Positions 26,180 through 36,694 of a DNA stretch of 64,000 nucleotides are shown piece after piece. The DNA is taken from contig NZ_BLVP01000006.1 in NCBI RefSeq assembly GCF_013340305.1, forward strand, positions 1-64,000, read 5' to 3'. Source of the stretch: Desulfovibrio psychrotolerans. GTDB lineage: Bacteria; Desulfobacterota; Desulfovibrionia; Desulfovibrionales; Desulfovibrionaceae. The position numbers and the translations under genes are program-made. The notes beneath the pieces were generated by a model. That model was given only the letters and a program-made list of their open reading frames with translations. It was not told the DNA's origin and ran no database searches. Position 1 is the first letter of the stretch. The number at the start of each line of letters is the position of its first letter.

Positions 26180-26944
26180 ATGACCGCAAAACCGCTCATT
26201 CCCTTTCCGCAGGGCTGCATCACCGGAGCGTTTGTCCGGCGCGTCAAGCGGTTCAGCGTGGAGATAGTGCACAATGGCCGGTCGGAATGGGTGCATTCCA
26301 ATAATTCCGGTTCCATGATGGGATTGCTGCGCCCCGGCGCGCCCGTGCTCGCCTCGCCCGCCGCCAACCCGGACCGCAAGCTCAGATGGACGCAGGAGGC
26401 CGTGCGCATGCGCGACTGGTCGGGCGATTTTTGGGTGGGGGTGAACACCGCCACGCCCAACAGGCTGCTGGAAGCCGCCTTTCATGCGGGATTGCTCCCG
26501 TGGGCGGCGGGCTATACGCACCTGCGGCGCGAGGCCAGGTTCGGAGAAAGCCGTCTGGACGCCTGCCTTACCGCAGACCCGCAAAACCCGGCACAGGGGG
26601 ATGGGGGCGGAGAAACAACGCTGCCGCCCCTCTGGGTGGAGTGTAAGAATGTTACCATGGTGGAAGACGATGTGGCCTGCTTCCCGGACGCGGCCACGGA
26701 ACGCGGGCAGAAGCACATACGGGAGATGATGGGGCTTGTGGAGCAGGGGTTCCGGGCCGCGTTTTTCTATCTGGTGCAACGGGCGGACGGCTCCTGCTTC
26801 GGCCCTGCGGACTTCATCGACCCCGCCTATGCCGACCTGTTCTGGCAGGCGCTGGACGCGGGCGTGGAGGTATATCCCCACCGCGCGGTGGTCACGGAGC
26901 AGGGAATATTTCTGGGCGAGATGCTCCCTGTCCGGGCAAAATAA
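26180..26944 (+). CDS. sfsA: SfsA family nuclease-like protein
   Basis: The 254-residue protein carries the SfsA pattern: an N-terminal OB-like beta domain ([26 protein letters not shown]) and a C-terminal PD-(D/E)xK-like core with [10 protein letters not shown] and [16 protein letters not shown]. SfsA was first linked to sugar-fermentation control in E. coli, and the fold suggests nucleic-acid binding or cleavage. An insertion of about 15 residues ([15 protein letters not shown]) sits before the core. It is a single gene divergent from the aminotransferase, with AAAGGA upstream of the ATG. Confidence 0.93.
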   Translation: MTAKPLIPFPQGCITGAFVRRVKRFSVEIVHNGRSEWVHSNNSGSMMGLLRPGAPVLASPAANPDRKLRWTQEAVRMRDWSGDFWVGVNTATPNRLLEAAFHAGLLPWAAGYTHLRREARFGESRLDACLTADPQNPAQGDGGGETTLPPLWVECKNVTMVEDDVACFPDAATERGQKHIREMMGLVEQGFRAAFFYLVQRADGSCFGPADFIDPAYADLFWQALDAGVEVYPHRAVVTEQGIFLGEMLPVRAK

Positions 26945-26946
26945 TG

Positions 26947-26979
26947 CCAAGATAAGGCCAAAGTAAGGCCAAGGTAAGG
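26947..26979 (+). repeat. three 11-bp tandem repeats after sfsA
   Basis: Units CCAAGATAAGG, CCAAAGTAAGG and CCAAGGTAAGG follow the sfsA stop codon directly. A decayed continuation (CAGGCAAGG, GTAAAGTAAGG) reaches about 27020. Confidence 0.85.
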
Positions 26980-27053
26980 CGCAGGCAAGGGAGAGGAAGA
27001 CACAGGCAGGGTAAAGTAAGGCGACCTTAGACGGCGGTAACGTGGTCGCAGGC

Positions 27054-28406
27054 CTACTTTACCACATACGTGGTTTCCTGATTGCCCAGCACCATGCGCT
27101 CTGCCCATTCCACACCCTGCATGACGGAATGGTCCATGTTTGCGGCCTCGTACTGCCAGCCGCCGAAGCGTCCGCGCGAGTAGATGTCGCGGCTCTCCAG
27201 CCACGGTTGCAGTACGCGCAGGGCGGGGTCGCGCTCCAGCGTGGGCACGGGGTACCCGTACTCCAGTTCGCAGGACCAGCGCGAGAGGATGTTGTCCCGG
27301 TCCTTTTCGTCCATCAGCGCTGTGTTCACCAGTCCCTGCACGGTGGATTCCATGAGCTGCGACAGGTCTTCCTTCTTGTGGCGGGAGTAGGATATTTCGC
27401 ACATCAGCGCACGCGAGGCACCGGGTTTGGCGGCGTTATTGGGCGAATAGTTGTGGAAGTTGGTCACGCGGTAGAACGGCGCGTTATCTTCCGGGAAATA
27501 CATCCAGCAGGTGGGGTCGTCGCGCATGCCGTCCACGCCCACCCCCGCCACGAACACGGAGTTGTGCGCCAGCCTGCCCGCCGCCTCGCGCAATTCCCCG
27601 TTGGGGGTGTTCAGGCTTTGCAGCACGAACTGGTCCAGCGGGCCGGTATTGAGAAGATATTCGTAGGTAATGCGTTCACCCTGCGATGTTTCCGCCACCT
27701 TGGCTTGGGCGTCTACGGCAACCACCTCGGTATTGCGGCGCACCATGTCGCCCAGACGGTCGCCCAGACGGGTGAATATCTCTCCCGTGCCGCCGAACAG
27801 CGGAAAACGGAAGACATTGTTGGGGCCCCAGCTCTTGTTATCCAGTTCCAGAATCAGGTTTTTGAGCACCATCTCAAGATTCACCACGGAGACGCGTTCG
27901 CCTATCCAGTGATAAGCCATCATCTCCGCCGGGGTGGCCCATACCTTGAAATTGTACGGGACCATGAAATATTTGGCGATGCCCGCCCCGAACACCACGT
28001 CCATCCATTCGCGGAAGTTGGCGGGCTGCTTCTCCGGTCTTCTGCCGGGGAGCATGGCTTCCACTATCTCCCATTGCACCTCGCGCGGCAGATGGCGCAG
28101 GTTGTTCTGGAAGGGATAGGGCACCCAGCGTTCCAGCATGCGCACCATGGCGATGCGCTGGTGCTCCAGATAGGCATCGCCCAGCAGGTCCTCTATGAGC
28201 CTGTCGAAATACGCATAGTGCGAAAAGACCACGTGCCCGCCCAGATCCCAGGTAAACCCTGCGGAATCCTTGAAGCTGGCTGCAAGCCCGCCCGTGTAGG
28301 CATTTTTTTCCAGCAGCAGCACGCTGGTTTCGCCCAGCTCCCGCAGCCTGTGCCCTGCACCCAGCCCTGTGGGTCCGGCCCCTATGATCAGATATTTGAC
28401 ATGCAT
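27054..28406 (-). CDS. FAD-dependent oxidoreductase, UDP-galactopyranose-mutase-like
   Basis: The 450-residue flavoprotein has an N-terminal Rossmann motif (YLIIGAGPTGLGAGHRL), an FAD ribose/diphosphate segment (EKNAYTGGLAASF) and a conserved DLGGHV. This is the arrangement in protoporphyrinogen-oxidase/UGM-like amine oxidoreductases. The segment FGGTGEIFTRLGDRL and the C-terminal GRFGGWQYE with MDHSVMQG resemble the UGM-like group often found in surface-sugar loci. The glycosyltransferase gene just upstream (95-bp gap, same strand) supports a role in glycan synthesis. The actual substrate is not known. Confidence 0.82.
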   Translation of the reverse strand: MHVKYLIIGAGPTGLGAGHRLRELGETSVLLLEKNAYTGGLAASFKDSAGFTWDLGGHVVFSHYAYFDRLIEDLLGDAYLEHQRIAMVRMLERWVPYPFQNNLRHLPREVQWEIVEAMLPGRRPEKQPANFREWMDVVFGAGIAKYFMVPYNFKVWATPAEMMAYHWIGERVSVVNLEMVLKNLILELDNKSWGPNNVFRFPLFGGTGEIFTRLGDRLGDMVRRNTEVVAVDAQAKVAETSQGERITYEYLLNTGPLDQFVLQSLNTPNGELREAAGRLAHNSVFVAGVGVDGMRDDPTCWMYFPEDNAPFYRVTNFHNYSPNNAAKPGASRALMCEISYSRHKKEDLSQLMESTVQGLVNTALMDEKDRDNILSRWSCELEYGYPVPTLERDPALRVLQPWLESRDIYSRGRFGGWQYEAANMDHSVMQGVEWAERMVLGNQETTYVVK

Positions 28407-28501
28407 GCCGCGCCGCCTCCGGTGTGGAAAAAGTTCTTGTCCCGCCGCAGCCCGCGCCGCACGGGGGTGCCTGCCCTGCTCCGCAACGATGCGCCGTGGC
28501 G

Positions 28502-30322
28502 CTACTCCGGCGGCAGGGAATCCAGCACACTGGCCTTGGCAAGCAAATCCTGTTCCAGCAGCGCAGACTCCGCCCGCATGATGGCCTCTATGCGGTCACG
28601 CCCATAGGCGGCGTGCAGCTTGAACTTATTGCCCATGCCGTTACCGTATTGCGCGGCGGACATGCCCACCGCCTTGCCCGTGCGCTTGAGGTGGCGCACC
28701 GCAAGGAACCCCGTGTAGGCGCAGTGCCTGCCCTGCACCGCCATGCGCAGGTCGTGCTCCAGATCATCATACTGCGAGGGCGAGTAGAACAGTGAAAAAT
28801 CTCCGCCCGCCGCAAGGTCCGCCGCGCGGAAGAGGTGGCAGCACCCGGTCACGGACACACAGGGGCGGATGTAGTCGAACCGTCCGGTATCCGACACCTG
28901 CGCGTGGATATCCTTTACATTGAAGGGCACGGCAAGGGCGTGGGCAAGGCTGAACGCCGCTTCCACCTCTTCTTCCGTGCCGCTCTTGATGGTCAGATGC
29001 AGATCGGCGGACTGCACCACGTGCGGGGCATGCTGGTCCAGAATTTTGCCGCCCCATACGGAAGCCTGCGGGCAGACATGCACCGCGCGCGCCATGTGCC
29101 CCAGCCAGTCGGGCGGCAGCATGGCATCGTCATCCAGATAGGCAATAAAATCAGCCTGCGCCATTTCCGGCAGGTTTTTAAGCCAGTTGCGTGCAGCAGG
29201 CGCGCCCACGTTCACCGGCAGGTGAATTGCCTGCATGCGCCCGCCCAGCCGGTCCGCCCACGCGGTTATCACGTCACCTGTGCCGTCTGTGCTGCCGTTG
29301 TTCAATGCCACGATGCGCCATAGCCCGGAGGCGGAAGGCGCAAGGCATTCCAAGGCGGCGTTCAGGTCGTCCGCCTTGTTCCACGAATACAGCAACGCCG
29401 CCACCCGGCCCAGTTGCGCGCCATCCTGCGGCCTGTCGTTTTCCTGCACAGAGTCGTGCAGCCGCATGAGCGCGTTCACGTTCCAGGGGCGCAACACCAG
29501 TATGCGACGCCACAGCGTATGCGCCCCCTCACGCTCCCCTGCCTTCCACAGGCAGTGGGCCAGCCTGTCCGCCAGCAGCAACGGCCCACCGGGCACCATG
29601 GACAGCAGGGAGTCTGCGGCTTCCCTCTCCGCCAGACAACGGGCCGCAGCCCCGGCGGCATGGTGCGCCTCCGCTTCCTCACTCACAGCGGCTGCGGCGC
29701 ACAGCCCCACGGCGGTCACGCCTTCCTGCGCCGCGCGGGCAAACAGATGCAGCACCGCATCATGCCGCCCCATGGCGGTGAGCACATGGGTGAGCACCCC
29801 CATGCGCAACTGCGCACATTCGACCAGCGGTTCCGGCCAGTGGTCACGCACATGCTCCAGCACCCACGGAAGATCGCCCGACAACTCCCCCACCGCCAGA
29901 ACCTGCTGCAACCAGTAGGCGTTGGCGGTGTCCTTTGCCCGCTCGCCGTCCAGATAGCTCCGTATCCTGCCGTAATCGGCCTGCTGCGCCAGCCGCTGAT
30001 AGTATCGCTGGTTCTCCGGCCTGTTGAAACAGGCCGCCAGCCGCAGCAGCGTGGCCTTGGCAGACATGCTCAGCCACGGCATCTGACTGTCCAGCGAGAG
30101 CAGCTGGTGGGCAAAATCCCCGTTCAGCGGGTCATCTTCCCACGCTGCCAGCAGCAGGTCGCGCCCCGCCATGAACAGGGTGGCGTCCACCCCCTGCCCG
30201 TCGCCGTGCTCTCCGCCCAGTGCCCGCGCGGCAAGCCGCATGCAGCGGAACGACCCCACCGTGCCCGGCAGCAGTGCCGTTCGGAACCATGCGGGCAGCC
30301 CGCGCCAATACTGTTGCAACAT
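28502..30322 (-). CDS. family 2 glycosyltransferase with N-terminal helical repeats
   Basis: The 606-residue protein has an alanine- and leucine-rich helical N-terminal part (about residues 1-330, TPR-like: VECAQLRMGVLTHVL, LWKAGEREGAHTLWRRIL). A GT-A glycosyltransferase domain follows, with the nucleotide-sugar start VAALLYSWNKADDL, LNNGSTDGT and the metal-binding motif AYLDDDAML. CAGGAG lies 6 bp ahead of the ATG at 30322, which fixes the start; the frame stays open further upstream only antisense to dgt. It is co-transcribed with the UGM-like gene. TPR-GT2 fusions often modify proteins or build surface glycans. Confidence 0.85.
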   Translation of the reverse strand: MLQQYWRGLPAWFRTALLPGTVGSFRCMRLAARALGGEHGDGQGVDATLFMAGRDLLLAAWEDDPLNGDFAHQLLSLDSQMPWLSMSAKATLLRLAACFNRPENQRYYQRLAQQADYGRIRSYLDGERAKDTANAYWLQQVLAVGELSGDLPWVLEHVRDHWPEPLVECAQLRMGVLTHVLTAMGRHDAVLHLFARAAQEGVTAVGLCAAAAVSEEAEAHHAAGAAARCLAEREAADSLLSMVPGGPLLLADRLAHCLWKAGEREGAHTLWRRILVLRPWNVNALMRLHDSVQENDRPQDGAQLGRVAALLYSWNKADDLNAALECLAPSASGLWRIVALNNGSTDGTGDVITAWADRLGGRMQAIHLPVNVGAPAARNWLKNLPEMAQADFIAYLDDDAMLPPDWLGHMARAVHVCPQASVWGGKILDQHAPHVVQSADLHLTIKSGTEEEVEAAFSLAHALAVPFNVKDIHAQVSDTGRFDYIRPCVSVTGCCHLFRAADLAAGGDFSLFYSPSQYDDLEHDLRMAVQGRHCAYTGFLAVRHLKRTGKAVGMSAAQYGNGMGNKFKLHAAYGRDRIEAIMRAESALLEQDLLAKASVLDSLPPE

Positions 30323-30370
30323 GCGTAACTCCTGAAGTATGCAACACCCTGAAGATTCTGGAACGGTACC

Positions 30371-30450
30371 CGGGTACATCCGGTAACACCCGATAACGGG
30401 CGGTACACCCGGAAACAGACGGATACAGACGGATACCAGCGGATACGTTT
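30371..30450 (+). repeat. 10-bp tandem array between the glycosyltransferase and dgt
   Basis: CGG recurs about every 10 bp from 30371 to 30450. The last four units (30411, 30421, 30431, 30441) read GGAAACAGAC, GGATACAGAC, GGATACCAGC, GGATACGTTT, and the earlier ones are more decayed. The array fills the divergent promoter gap between two genes. Confidence 0.8.
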
Positions 30451-30562
30451 GGACCACCCCCGGCACCACGCAGCCGCCCCGGATGACCGGATACGTTTTC
30501 TGATACGTTACAATTCGCCGTTCAGGCAAGGAACGCGGGCGTATTCCCGCACAAGGAGCCAC

Positions 30563-32146
30563 ATGAGCAGCATGGACTGGGAGCGACTTCTTTCCACCGC
30601 CCGTCTGGGACAGACCAGAAAGACCCCCAAGGAAGGCCGCACGGATTTTAACACCGACCATGACCGCATCGTCTTTTCCTCCGCCTTCCGACGCCTGCAG
30701 GACAAGACACAGGTATTTCCGCTGGCGGAGACAGACTACGTGCGCACCCGCCTGACCCACAGTCTGGAGGCTTCCAACATTGGCCGCACCTTGGGCACAC
30801 TGGCGGGACGCCGCATTCTTGCCCGCCTGCGCGGTGACAACACGAACGAATGCACGGAAGACAGCGGGCACGGCACTGCGGGCAGTCCTTCGCGGCGGCT
30901 TGCCGATGGCACTGCCGATGGCGCAGGCGTGAATGCATCCCTTGCAGGCTCTTCGGGTTCCTTTGCGACCGACCGGCATGGCCTGTCCGGTGATAATGGC
31001 CCGTCCGGTCATAACGGCCTGCATAGCCTGACAGAAGACGACTTCGGCGCCGTGGTGGCCACCGCAGCGCTGGCGCACGACATGGGCAATCCGCCTTTCG
31101 GGCACAGCGGCGAGGACGCTATCCGCGAATGGTTCCTCTCCCACCCTACGGGTCAGGAAATTATCGGCCAGTTACCGGAAGCCTGCCGCGCCGATCTTCT
31201 CTACTTTGAGGGCAACGCGCAGGGGTTCCGCATTCTGAACCGGCTGCAGTTTCCGGACCGGGCATACGGGATGCGCCTGACCTGCGCGGTGCTGGGCGCG
31301 TTTATGAAGTACCCGTGCGATGCCTCTGTCATGGACAGCGGGCAGAATGCCGGGGGACGGTATACAAAATTCGGCCTGTTCCGGGCGGAGAAGGATAGCT
31401 TCGCGCAGGCGGCGGAAGAACTGGGACTGATAGCCCTGCGGCCTGACGGGTCACGTTGTACTGGGCCAGACGGCACCGGACAGACCCCATTGGCCGCATG
31501 GGCCCGGCATCCCCTCGCCTACCTCGTGGAGGCAGCCGATGATATCTGCTACTCCATTGCCGACGTGGAGGACGGCTTCCGGCGCGGACGCGTGACGTAT
31601 GACGAAGTACGCGACCTGCTCTGCCCCCTCATCGCACCGGAAAACAACTGGTGGGAGCGCTCACTGGAAGCCATGCGTCAACCTACCGAGCAGGTGGAAT
31701 TTCTCCGCGCTGTTGCCATGGGCGGCGTGGTGCGGAGCGCTGTGGACTGCTTTATGGAGCACGAAGACGCTCTGCTGCGCGGCGAACACCTGAAAAAGGG
31801 ACTTACCCGGCACATGGCGCTGGCGACTCCCTTTGCGCGGCTGGGCGAGGTGAACTACGCCAAGGTCTATCAGGACCCGCAGGTGGTGGAGATAGAGGCT
31901 GCCGGCTACGAGGTGATGGACAGATTGCTCACTGCCTTCGGCGGTGCCGTGTTCAGACGTTATAACGGCCGCATGACCACACGGGATACAACCGTTGTCA
32001 AACTTTTCCCCGCCATCCGCCATGCGGCACAGGACAGTTTGTACGAACACATGCTGGAAGTTACCGACTTTGTTTCCGGCATGACCGACACCTCTGCCGT
32101 AAGCCTGTACAAGAAGCTCTCCGGCATGACGCTGGGCAGGGGGTAG
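30563..32146 (+). CDS. dgt: deoxyguanosinetriphosphate triphosphohydrolase (dGTPase)
   Basis: Dgt hydrolyses dGTP to deoxyguanosine and triphosphate. The 527-residue protein has the HD-domain ligands in TRLTHSLEASNIG and AHDMGNPPFGHSGE, then EAADDICYSIADVEDG. The start at 30563 follows AAGGAG by 4 bp. Between the first and second motif lies an extra low-complexity insert of about 75 residues (about residues 93-165, with SGDNGPSGHNG-like repeats) that other dGTPases lack or have much shorter. The enzyme core around it is intact, so the insert is probably a surface loop. Confidence 0.93.
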   Translation: MSSMDWERLLSTARLGQTRKTPKEGRTDFNTDHDRIVFSSAFRRLQDKTQVFPLAETDYVRTRLTHSLEASNIGRTLGTLAGRRILARLRGDNTNECTEDSGHGTAGSPSRRLADGTADGAGVNASLAGSSGSFATDRHGLSGDNGPSGHNGLHSLTEDDFGAVVATAALAHDMGNPPFGHSGEDAIREWFLSHPTGQEIIGQLPEACRADLLYFEGNAQGFRILNRLQFPDRAYGMRLTCAVLGAFMKYPCDASVMDSGQNAGGRYTKFGLFRAEKDSFAQAAEELGLIALRPDGSRCTGPDGTGQTPLAAWARHPLAYLVEAADDICYSIADVEDGFRRGRVTYDEVRDLLCPLIAPENNWWERSLEAMRQPTEQVEFLRAVAMGGVVRSAVDCFMEHEDALLRGEHLKKGLTRHMALATPFARLGEVNYAKVYQDPQVVEIEAAGYEVMDRLLTAFGGAVFRRYNGRMTTRDTTVVKLFPAIRHAAQDSLYEHMLEVTDFVSGMTDTSAVSLYKKLSGMTLGRG

Positions 32147-32309
32147 GCTGCGGCTGACGACTCAGGAGACAGCAGTGCCCGAATAGCGTGCGGGTATTTC
32201 CCTGTTGTCGGAGGGAGTTCCCTGTACAACAGGAGTGATAGCTCCCGGTTATGCGCATTCACCACGAGTTATCGCTCTTGAAAGATCGCTAACATATCTG
32301 GATAAAAGA

Positions 32310-32341
32310 AAAGCCCCGCTGCGCAAAGGCAACGGGGCTTT
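32310..32341 (-). terminator. intrinsic terminator of thrC
   Basis: The stem AAAGCCCCG/CGGGGCTTT is followed on the minus strand by CTTTTCTTTTATCC. It lies after thrC and also faces the convergent dgt gene. Confidence 0.82.
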
Positions 32342-32370
32342 GGTCATTCTATCGTGCACTTGGAGAAGGA

Positions 32371-33822
32371 CTATTTTCCCTGCAATCCCAGCCGCTCCGC
32401 AATGGCCTTTGCGGCAGCCAGCGTGAATTCGGTGGGAGAAAGGCGGTCTTTGTCCGCCGCATCCAGCAGCAGTTCCGGCCTGTTGGCGAGCGACATATCC
32501 GGCACCACGCCGTATTCGGGCGGAAAGGCGTTGCTGAAATACATATCCTGAAACCCGGCAAACTTCATGGCATGGGCGGTGGCATCCAGCACGGCGCTCT
32601 GCCCTTCTGCCATAAGCCCCAGCTCCAGCGCGCGTTTGAGGCCAGCAAAGCATTCGCCGCCCTGCGTGCAGGCAATGTGCCCGTGGCGGTTCACCTCTAT
32701 CATGCCGTCCATGATCTGCTGTTCCGTGACCTGCAACACCTGAAACGCGCCGCGGCCGCCTATGGCCTCGAACTGTTCTGCAAAGTGCCGCACGCGCGGG
32801 AAGGACACCGGGTTGCCTATCATGGCTGCCTGCGCCACGGAAGGCGTGACCGTGACCGGCCTGTATTCCCGCTCCGCAGGGTCATCTACGCTGTAATAGC
32901 GGTAGACGGGGTCCGCATGGTGCGACTGCACACCGAAGACACGGGGCAACGCGGGGATGATGCCCAGCCTGTGCAGCTTGAGGAACCCGCCCATGACGGC
33001 GGTTATGTTGCCCGCGTTGCCAATGGGCACAAACACGCATTTGTCCGCCACATCCCAGTTATACCACTGGGCAATTTCAAAGGCATAGGATTCCTGCCCC
33101 AGAATGCGCCAGCTGTTCTTGGAATTCAGCAGGGCCACGCGGTAGTGTTCCGCCAGATGCTCCACCACCTTCATGCAGTCGTCGAACACGCCGGGCACTT
33201 CCAGCACGGTGGCACCGGATCCCAGCGGCTGCGAAAGCTGCTGCGGCGTGACCTTGCCGTGGGGCAGCAGCACCACGGACTTGAGGGGCGCGCCCACGTA
33301 GGAGGCATACAGCGCGGCAGCGGCAGAGGTATCTCCCGTTGAAGCGCACACGGTGAGCACATCGTCCCATCCGTGCCTGCGCACCAGAGCCTTGAGGTAG
33401 GAAAAGGCGCACGCCATGCCCCGGTCTTTGAAGGAGGCGCTGGGGTTCTGCCCGTCATTCTTGTAGGCGAACCGCACCCCCGTCTTTTCCGCCAGATGCG
33501 GGCTGGCTTCCACTATGGGGGTGTTGCCCTCTCCGAGGTAGACGATATCCTCTTCTTCCAGCACGGGGGCCATAAGCTCGTAGAAACGGAATATGCCGCG
33601 CAGGGCCGTATTGCGCGAAGCGGCCCGCTCATCGAAAATCTGCTGCCACTCATCGCCGGGGGTTTCTGCCAGCCTGTCAAAGGCAAGGTTATCCAGCAGA
33701 AACACGCCGCCGCACGTGGGGCAGGTGTACAAAAGTTCATCCACGCCGTGGCGCGAACCGCAGCCAAGGCAGAAATATTCCATGTTTCCCCGGTAGCGGG
33801 GAAATACATCTGCGTTTCGCAT
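32371..33822 (-). CDS. thrC: threonine synthase
   Basis: ThrC converts O-phosphohomoserine to threonine with pyridoxal phosphate. The 483-residue protein has an N-terminal zinc-ribbon-like segment (Cys18, 21, 34, 37), the PLP lysine in SASFKDRGM (Lys132) and the phosphate-binding segment PIGNAGNITA, and ends with ERLGLQGK. The ATG at 33822 shares its A with the plsY stop (TAATG), so translation is coupled. An internal Met14 (MEYFCLGCG) is an alternative start. It is the last gene of the RNB nuclease-plsY-thrC unit. Confidence 0.94.
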   Translation of the reverse strand: MRNADVFPRYRGNMEYFCLGCGSRHGVDELLYTCPTCGGVFLLDNLAFDRLAETPGDEWQQIFDERAASRNTALRGIFRFYELMAPVLEEEDIVYLGEGNTPIVEASPHLAEKTGVRFAYKNDGQNPSASFKDRGMACAFSYLKALVRRHGWDDVLTVCASTGDTSAAAALYASYVGAPLKSVVLLPHGKVTPQQLSQPLGSGATVLEVPGVFDDCMKVVEHLAEHYRVALLNSKNSWRILGQESYAFEIAQWYNWDVADKCVFVPIGNAGNITAVMGGFLKLHRLGIIPALPRVFGVQSHHADPVYRYYSVDDPAEREYRPVTVTPSVAQAAMIGNPVSFPRVRHFAEQFEAIGGRGAFQVLQVTEQQIMDGMIEVNRHGHIACTQGGECFAGLKRALELGLMAEGQSAVLDATAHAMKFAGFQDMYFSNAFPPEYGVVPDMSLANRPELLLDAADKDRLSPTEFTLAAAKAIAERLGLQGK

Positions 33823-34427
33823 TATGCCGCTTCCTCATGCTTTTTCTTTTGCCAGGACTTTTCCTCGCCGCGTGCCAGCCGCGCAATGTTTTCGCGGTGG
33901 GTCCAGTACACCAGCGCCATTACGCCCAGCGCAAGGGGAATATATGCCCAGCAGCCGGTGATGAGCAGTGCCGCAGGCATAATGGTTACCAGAGTGAGCG
34001 AGCCAAGGGAAACGTAGCCCGTGCGCCAGATGACCAGCAGACACACCAGCGCCGAAGCAAGCAGGCTGGAAAACGCCAGCGGGATGAACACGCCGATGGT
34101 GGTGGCCACAGCCTTGCCGCCCTTGAAGTCCAGAAACATGGAGTACACATGCCCCAGCAGCGCAGCCAGCGCGACCAGCGAAAGGAACAGCGGGCTGGTG
34201 CTTACCAGCATGCCCGCCCACACAGGCACCACGCCCTTGAGCAGGTCCAGCACCAGCGTCAGCATGCCGTAGCGGGTACCGCACAGCCTTGCCACGTTGG
34301 TGGCTCCCACGTTGCCGCTGCCGCCGTTGCGCGGGTCCACACCGCAGGCGGCCTTGGCCACCAGCAGGCCGAAGGGAACGGAACCTATCATGTACGCGAT
34401 GAGGAGCCACAAAAGTATACCCAGCAT
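33822..34427 (-). CDS. plsY: acyl-phosphate:glycerol-3-phosphate acyltransferase
   Basis: PlsY makes lysophosphatidic acid from acyl-phosphate and glycerol 3-phosphate at the inner membrane. The 201-residue protein has about five helices and the three family motifs: [29 protein letters not shown] and [20 protein letters not shown] precedes the ATG at 34427. It lies 8 bp after the RNB nuclease gene and overlaps thrC by one base. Confidence 0.96.
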   Translation of the reverse strand: MLGILLWLLIAYMIGSVPFGLLVAKAACGVDPRNGGSGNVGATNVARLCGTRYGMLTLVLDLLKGVVPVWAGMLVSTSPLFLSLVALAALLGHVYSMFLDFKGGKAVATTIGVFIPLAFSSLLASALVCLLVIWRTGYVSLGSLTLVTIMPAALLITGCWAYIPLALGVMALVYWTHRENIARLARGEEKSWQKKKHEEAA

Positions 34428-34435
34428 AACCTCTC

Positions 34436-36514
34436 CTATTCTTCTTCCATCACATCAAGGATCTGTATCTCGTTTTCCAGCGGATGCACCTTGCCCAGCC
34501 GCACGCGCAGCCGCTGGCCGGGATACACCTTGTCGCCGAACGACTTGCGCCTGCCCCGCACGAAAATCTGCTCGCGCGGCAGCGAAACGGTGACGAACAT
34601 GTCATTATCTTCCGTTACCACGGCGTTCCACCACTCCTTGTCGCCCCGCTGGCGGAAATACAGTAGCTTCCAGTAACGCGGACGGAACCGCTGTATCTGC
34701 CCCACGGCATCCAGCCGGGCACCCAGCACGGGCAGCATGGCGGCAAGGGCTTCCCGCGTCCACAAGGGCGCGCCTTCGCGCACATAATGCAGCACCTGCG
34801 CCACGTTCATCAGGTCCGGGTAACGGCGCAGCGGAGACGTGACCGGGCTGTACGCCTCTACCCCTATGCCCCGGTGCGGCTTGGGGGCGGGTTCCAGCAA
34901 GGCGGAGGAGAGCGACTTGACCACACGGGCAATATCCTGCGGCGCGCTCCAGATACCCGCATACTCCTTGGGCACCGCCACATCCTGCGTGCGGTGCAGC
35001 AGGGGCACATCCCGTTCCCGCGCCCACAGCGCAAGACCGGAATTGGCCAGAATCATCATTTCGCTCACCAGCAGCATGGACCGGGGCACTTCTTCCGCGT
35101 CGTGGATTTCCACCCGCACGTCAGCCCCTTCGCCGCTGAGCACCACCTTGGGGTCGTTGCGGTCTATAATCACCGCCCCGTTGCGCACCCGGCGGGCGAT
35201 GAGCACATCTGCAAGCTCCATGGCACAAAGAATCTGTTCCCTGTGCGCAGCAGCGGGCGTTGCTTCCCCGCCTCCGGCGATAACCGCCTCGCAGTCCACA
35301 TAGGTAAGGTTGCCTGCAAGGCGCACCCACTGCATGGAAGGCGCGCACCGCTTAGTCTCGCCCTCTGCGGAAAGTTCCATATCCAGCACCATGGCAGGGC
35401 GCACCTCGCCCCCCATAAGGCTGAAAAAGTCCGTGCCCAGCGCGGTGGGCAGCATATTGCCGTTGCCCTCCGGCAGATACACGCTGGTGGCACGCCGCAG
35501 CACTTCGCGGTCCAGCGGTCCTTCAAAGGGCCATTCCAGCGCGGGGCAGGCAATGGCGATGCGCAGACGCCAGCCCCCGTCCTCTCTGCGCGCAATGGCA
35601 AAGGCATCGTCAATGTCGCGCGTGGAGGCGGAATCTATGGAAATATACCCGTACCCGTCCGGTTCGCCGCACAGGTCACGCACCTTGCGTTGCAGGGATT
35701 CCACCTCTTCCGCGTGGGGTGCTGCCCAAGCCTCTGTGCAGTCGTAGCCTGCGCGGTCCAGCCAGAAATTGTGGTGCGGCGGAACCAGCCCCCACGCCTG
35801 CGCCAGCCGCAGCGGCATGTGCGGGTCTTCCGGCAGCCCTTTTGTGAGCAGCTTCCAGACCTGCTCAACATCGTGGTTATCCGGGTCTGCCATGCGCCCG
35901 AGGATAACGTCCCTGAACCGCTCCCGCAGTTCGCCTTCCGGCTGCCTGCCCAGCGGTTTGCCGCGTGACGCCGACTCCCACAGGGACTGGAAGAATTCCT
36001 GCCCAGCGGTCACCAGCATCTCGCGTTCTTCGCGCTTGCGCTCTTCCACCATGCGCGATTCCACACGCTCTGCGGAATAGATCTCAAAGTCCGGCGGCTG
36101 AAACCGGAAGTGTGTCTTGCACGCAAGCAGGGCATGCCCCAGTGCGGCCACATCGTCCACATGAGGCTGTTCCCACAGCAGTTCGGCAAACCACTCCACA
36201 GAGGCTTTATCCACCTCGCCCTGCGCCAGTTCCCACAGTTCCAGCGCGGCTATTTCCGCCTCGCGGGCCTCGCGCCGCCTGTGGTGGTCATCCAGAATGT
36301 CGCCTATCTGCTGCCGGGAATGCTCGCCGGAATACTGCGGTCCTGCCCACGGCAGGATACGCGCCGTTGCCAGCTTCATTTCCCGCTTGTTCAGGGTGAA
36401 CAGCCGCAGCTTGCCGGATTGTTCTTCCAGCACCCACGCCACCTGCGCCTTGTTGCCGTGCATGAACTCCACAACGCAGCCGGGACCGGGATACCGGACC
36501 AGAGAAGATGCCAT
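34436..36514 (-). CDS. RNB-family exoribonuclease (RNase II/R-like)
   Basis: The 692-residue protein has an N-terminal nucleic-acid-binding part (about 1-270), then the catalytic RNB domain with the metal-binding aspartates in [11 protein letters not shown], conserved [12 protein letters not shown], and SPLRRYPDL. It ends in an S1-like beta domain ([23 protein letters not shown]). This matches 3'-to-5' hydrolytic RNases, though the N-terminus is unlike E. coli RNase R, so no gene symbol is given. The start is at 36514 (MASSLVRYP) after GCAGG. It leads a unit with plsY and thrC. Confidence 0.88.
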   Translation of the reverse strand: MASSLVRYPGPGCVVEFMHGNKAQVAWVLEEQSGKLRLFTLNKREMKLATARILPWAGPQYSGEHSRQQIGDILDDHHRRREAREAEIAALELWELAQGEVDKASVEWFAELLWEQPHVDDVAALGHALLACKTHFRFQPPDFEIYSAERVESRMVEERKREEREMLVTAGQEFFQSLWESASRGKPLGRQPEGELRERFRDVILGRMADPDNHDVEQVWKLLTKGLPEDPHMPLRLAQAWGLVPPHHNFWLDRAGYDCTEAWAAPHAEEVESLQRKVRDLCGEPDGYGYISIDSASTRDIDDAFAIARREDGGWRLRIAIACPALEWPFEGPLDREVLRRATSVYLPEGNGNMLPTALGTDFFSLMGGEVRPAMVLDMELSAEGETKRCAPSMQWVRLAGNLTYVDCEAVIAGGGEATPAAAHREQILCAMELADVLIARRVRNGAVIIDRNDPKVVLSGEGADVRVEIHDAEEVPRSMLLVSEMMILANSGLALWARERDVPLLHRTQDVAVPKEYAGIWSAPQDIARVVKSLSSALLEPAPKPHRGIGVEAYSPVTSPLRRYPDLMNVAQVLHYVREGAPLWTREALAAMLPVLGARLDAVGQIQRFRPRYWKLLYFRQRGDKEWWNAVVTEDNDMFVTVSLPREQIFVRGRRKSFGDKVYPGQRLRVRLGKVHPLENEIQILDVMEEE

Positions 36515-36694
36515 ACTGCCTGCTTTATGTTCTCCGTACGCTGCGCACATGCTGCCCGTACGGAATGATTACACCCGGATTATTGCCGCCTGAACGGTGC
36601 CTGCCGCTGTCCGCCGGACAGGGCATGGGACAACACACGAGGCAGCCCCGCCCCGCCTTTTCCCGCATGTTGCAGAAAACGCAGAGGCACGCGC

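Noticed and set aside
30323-31144. 5' extension of the glycosyltransferase frame through the repeat array and antisense to dgt
   Set aside because: CAGGAG with proper spacing fixes the start at 30322, and the upstream part is antisense to the dgt coding region.
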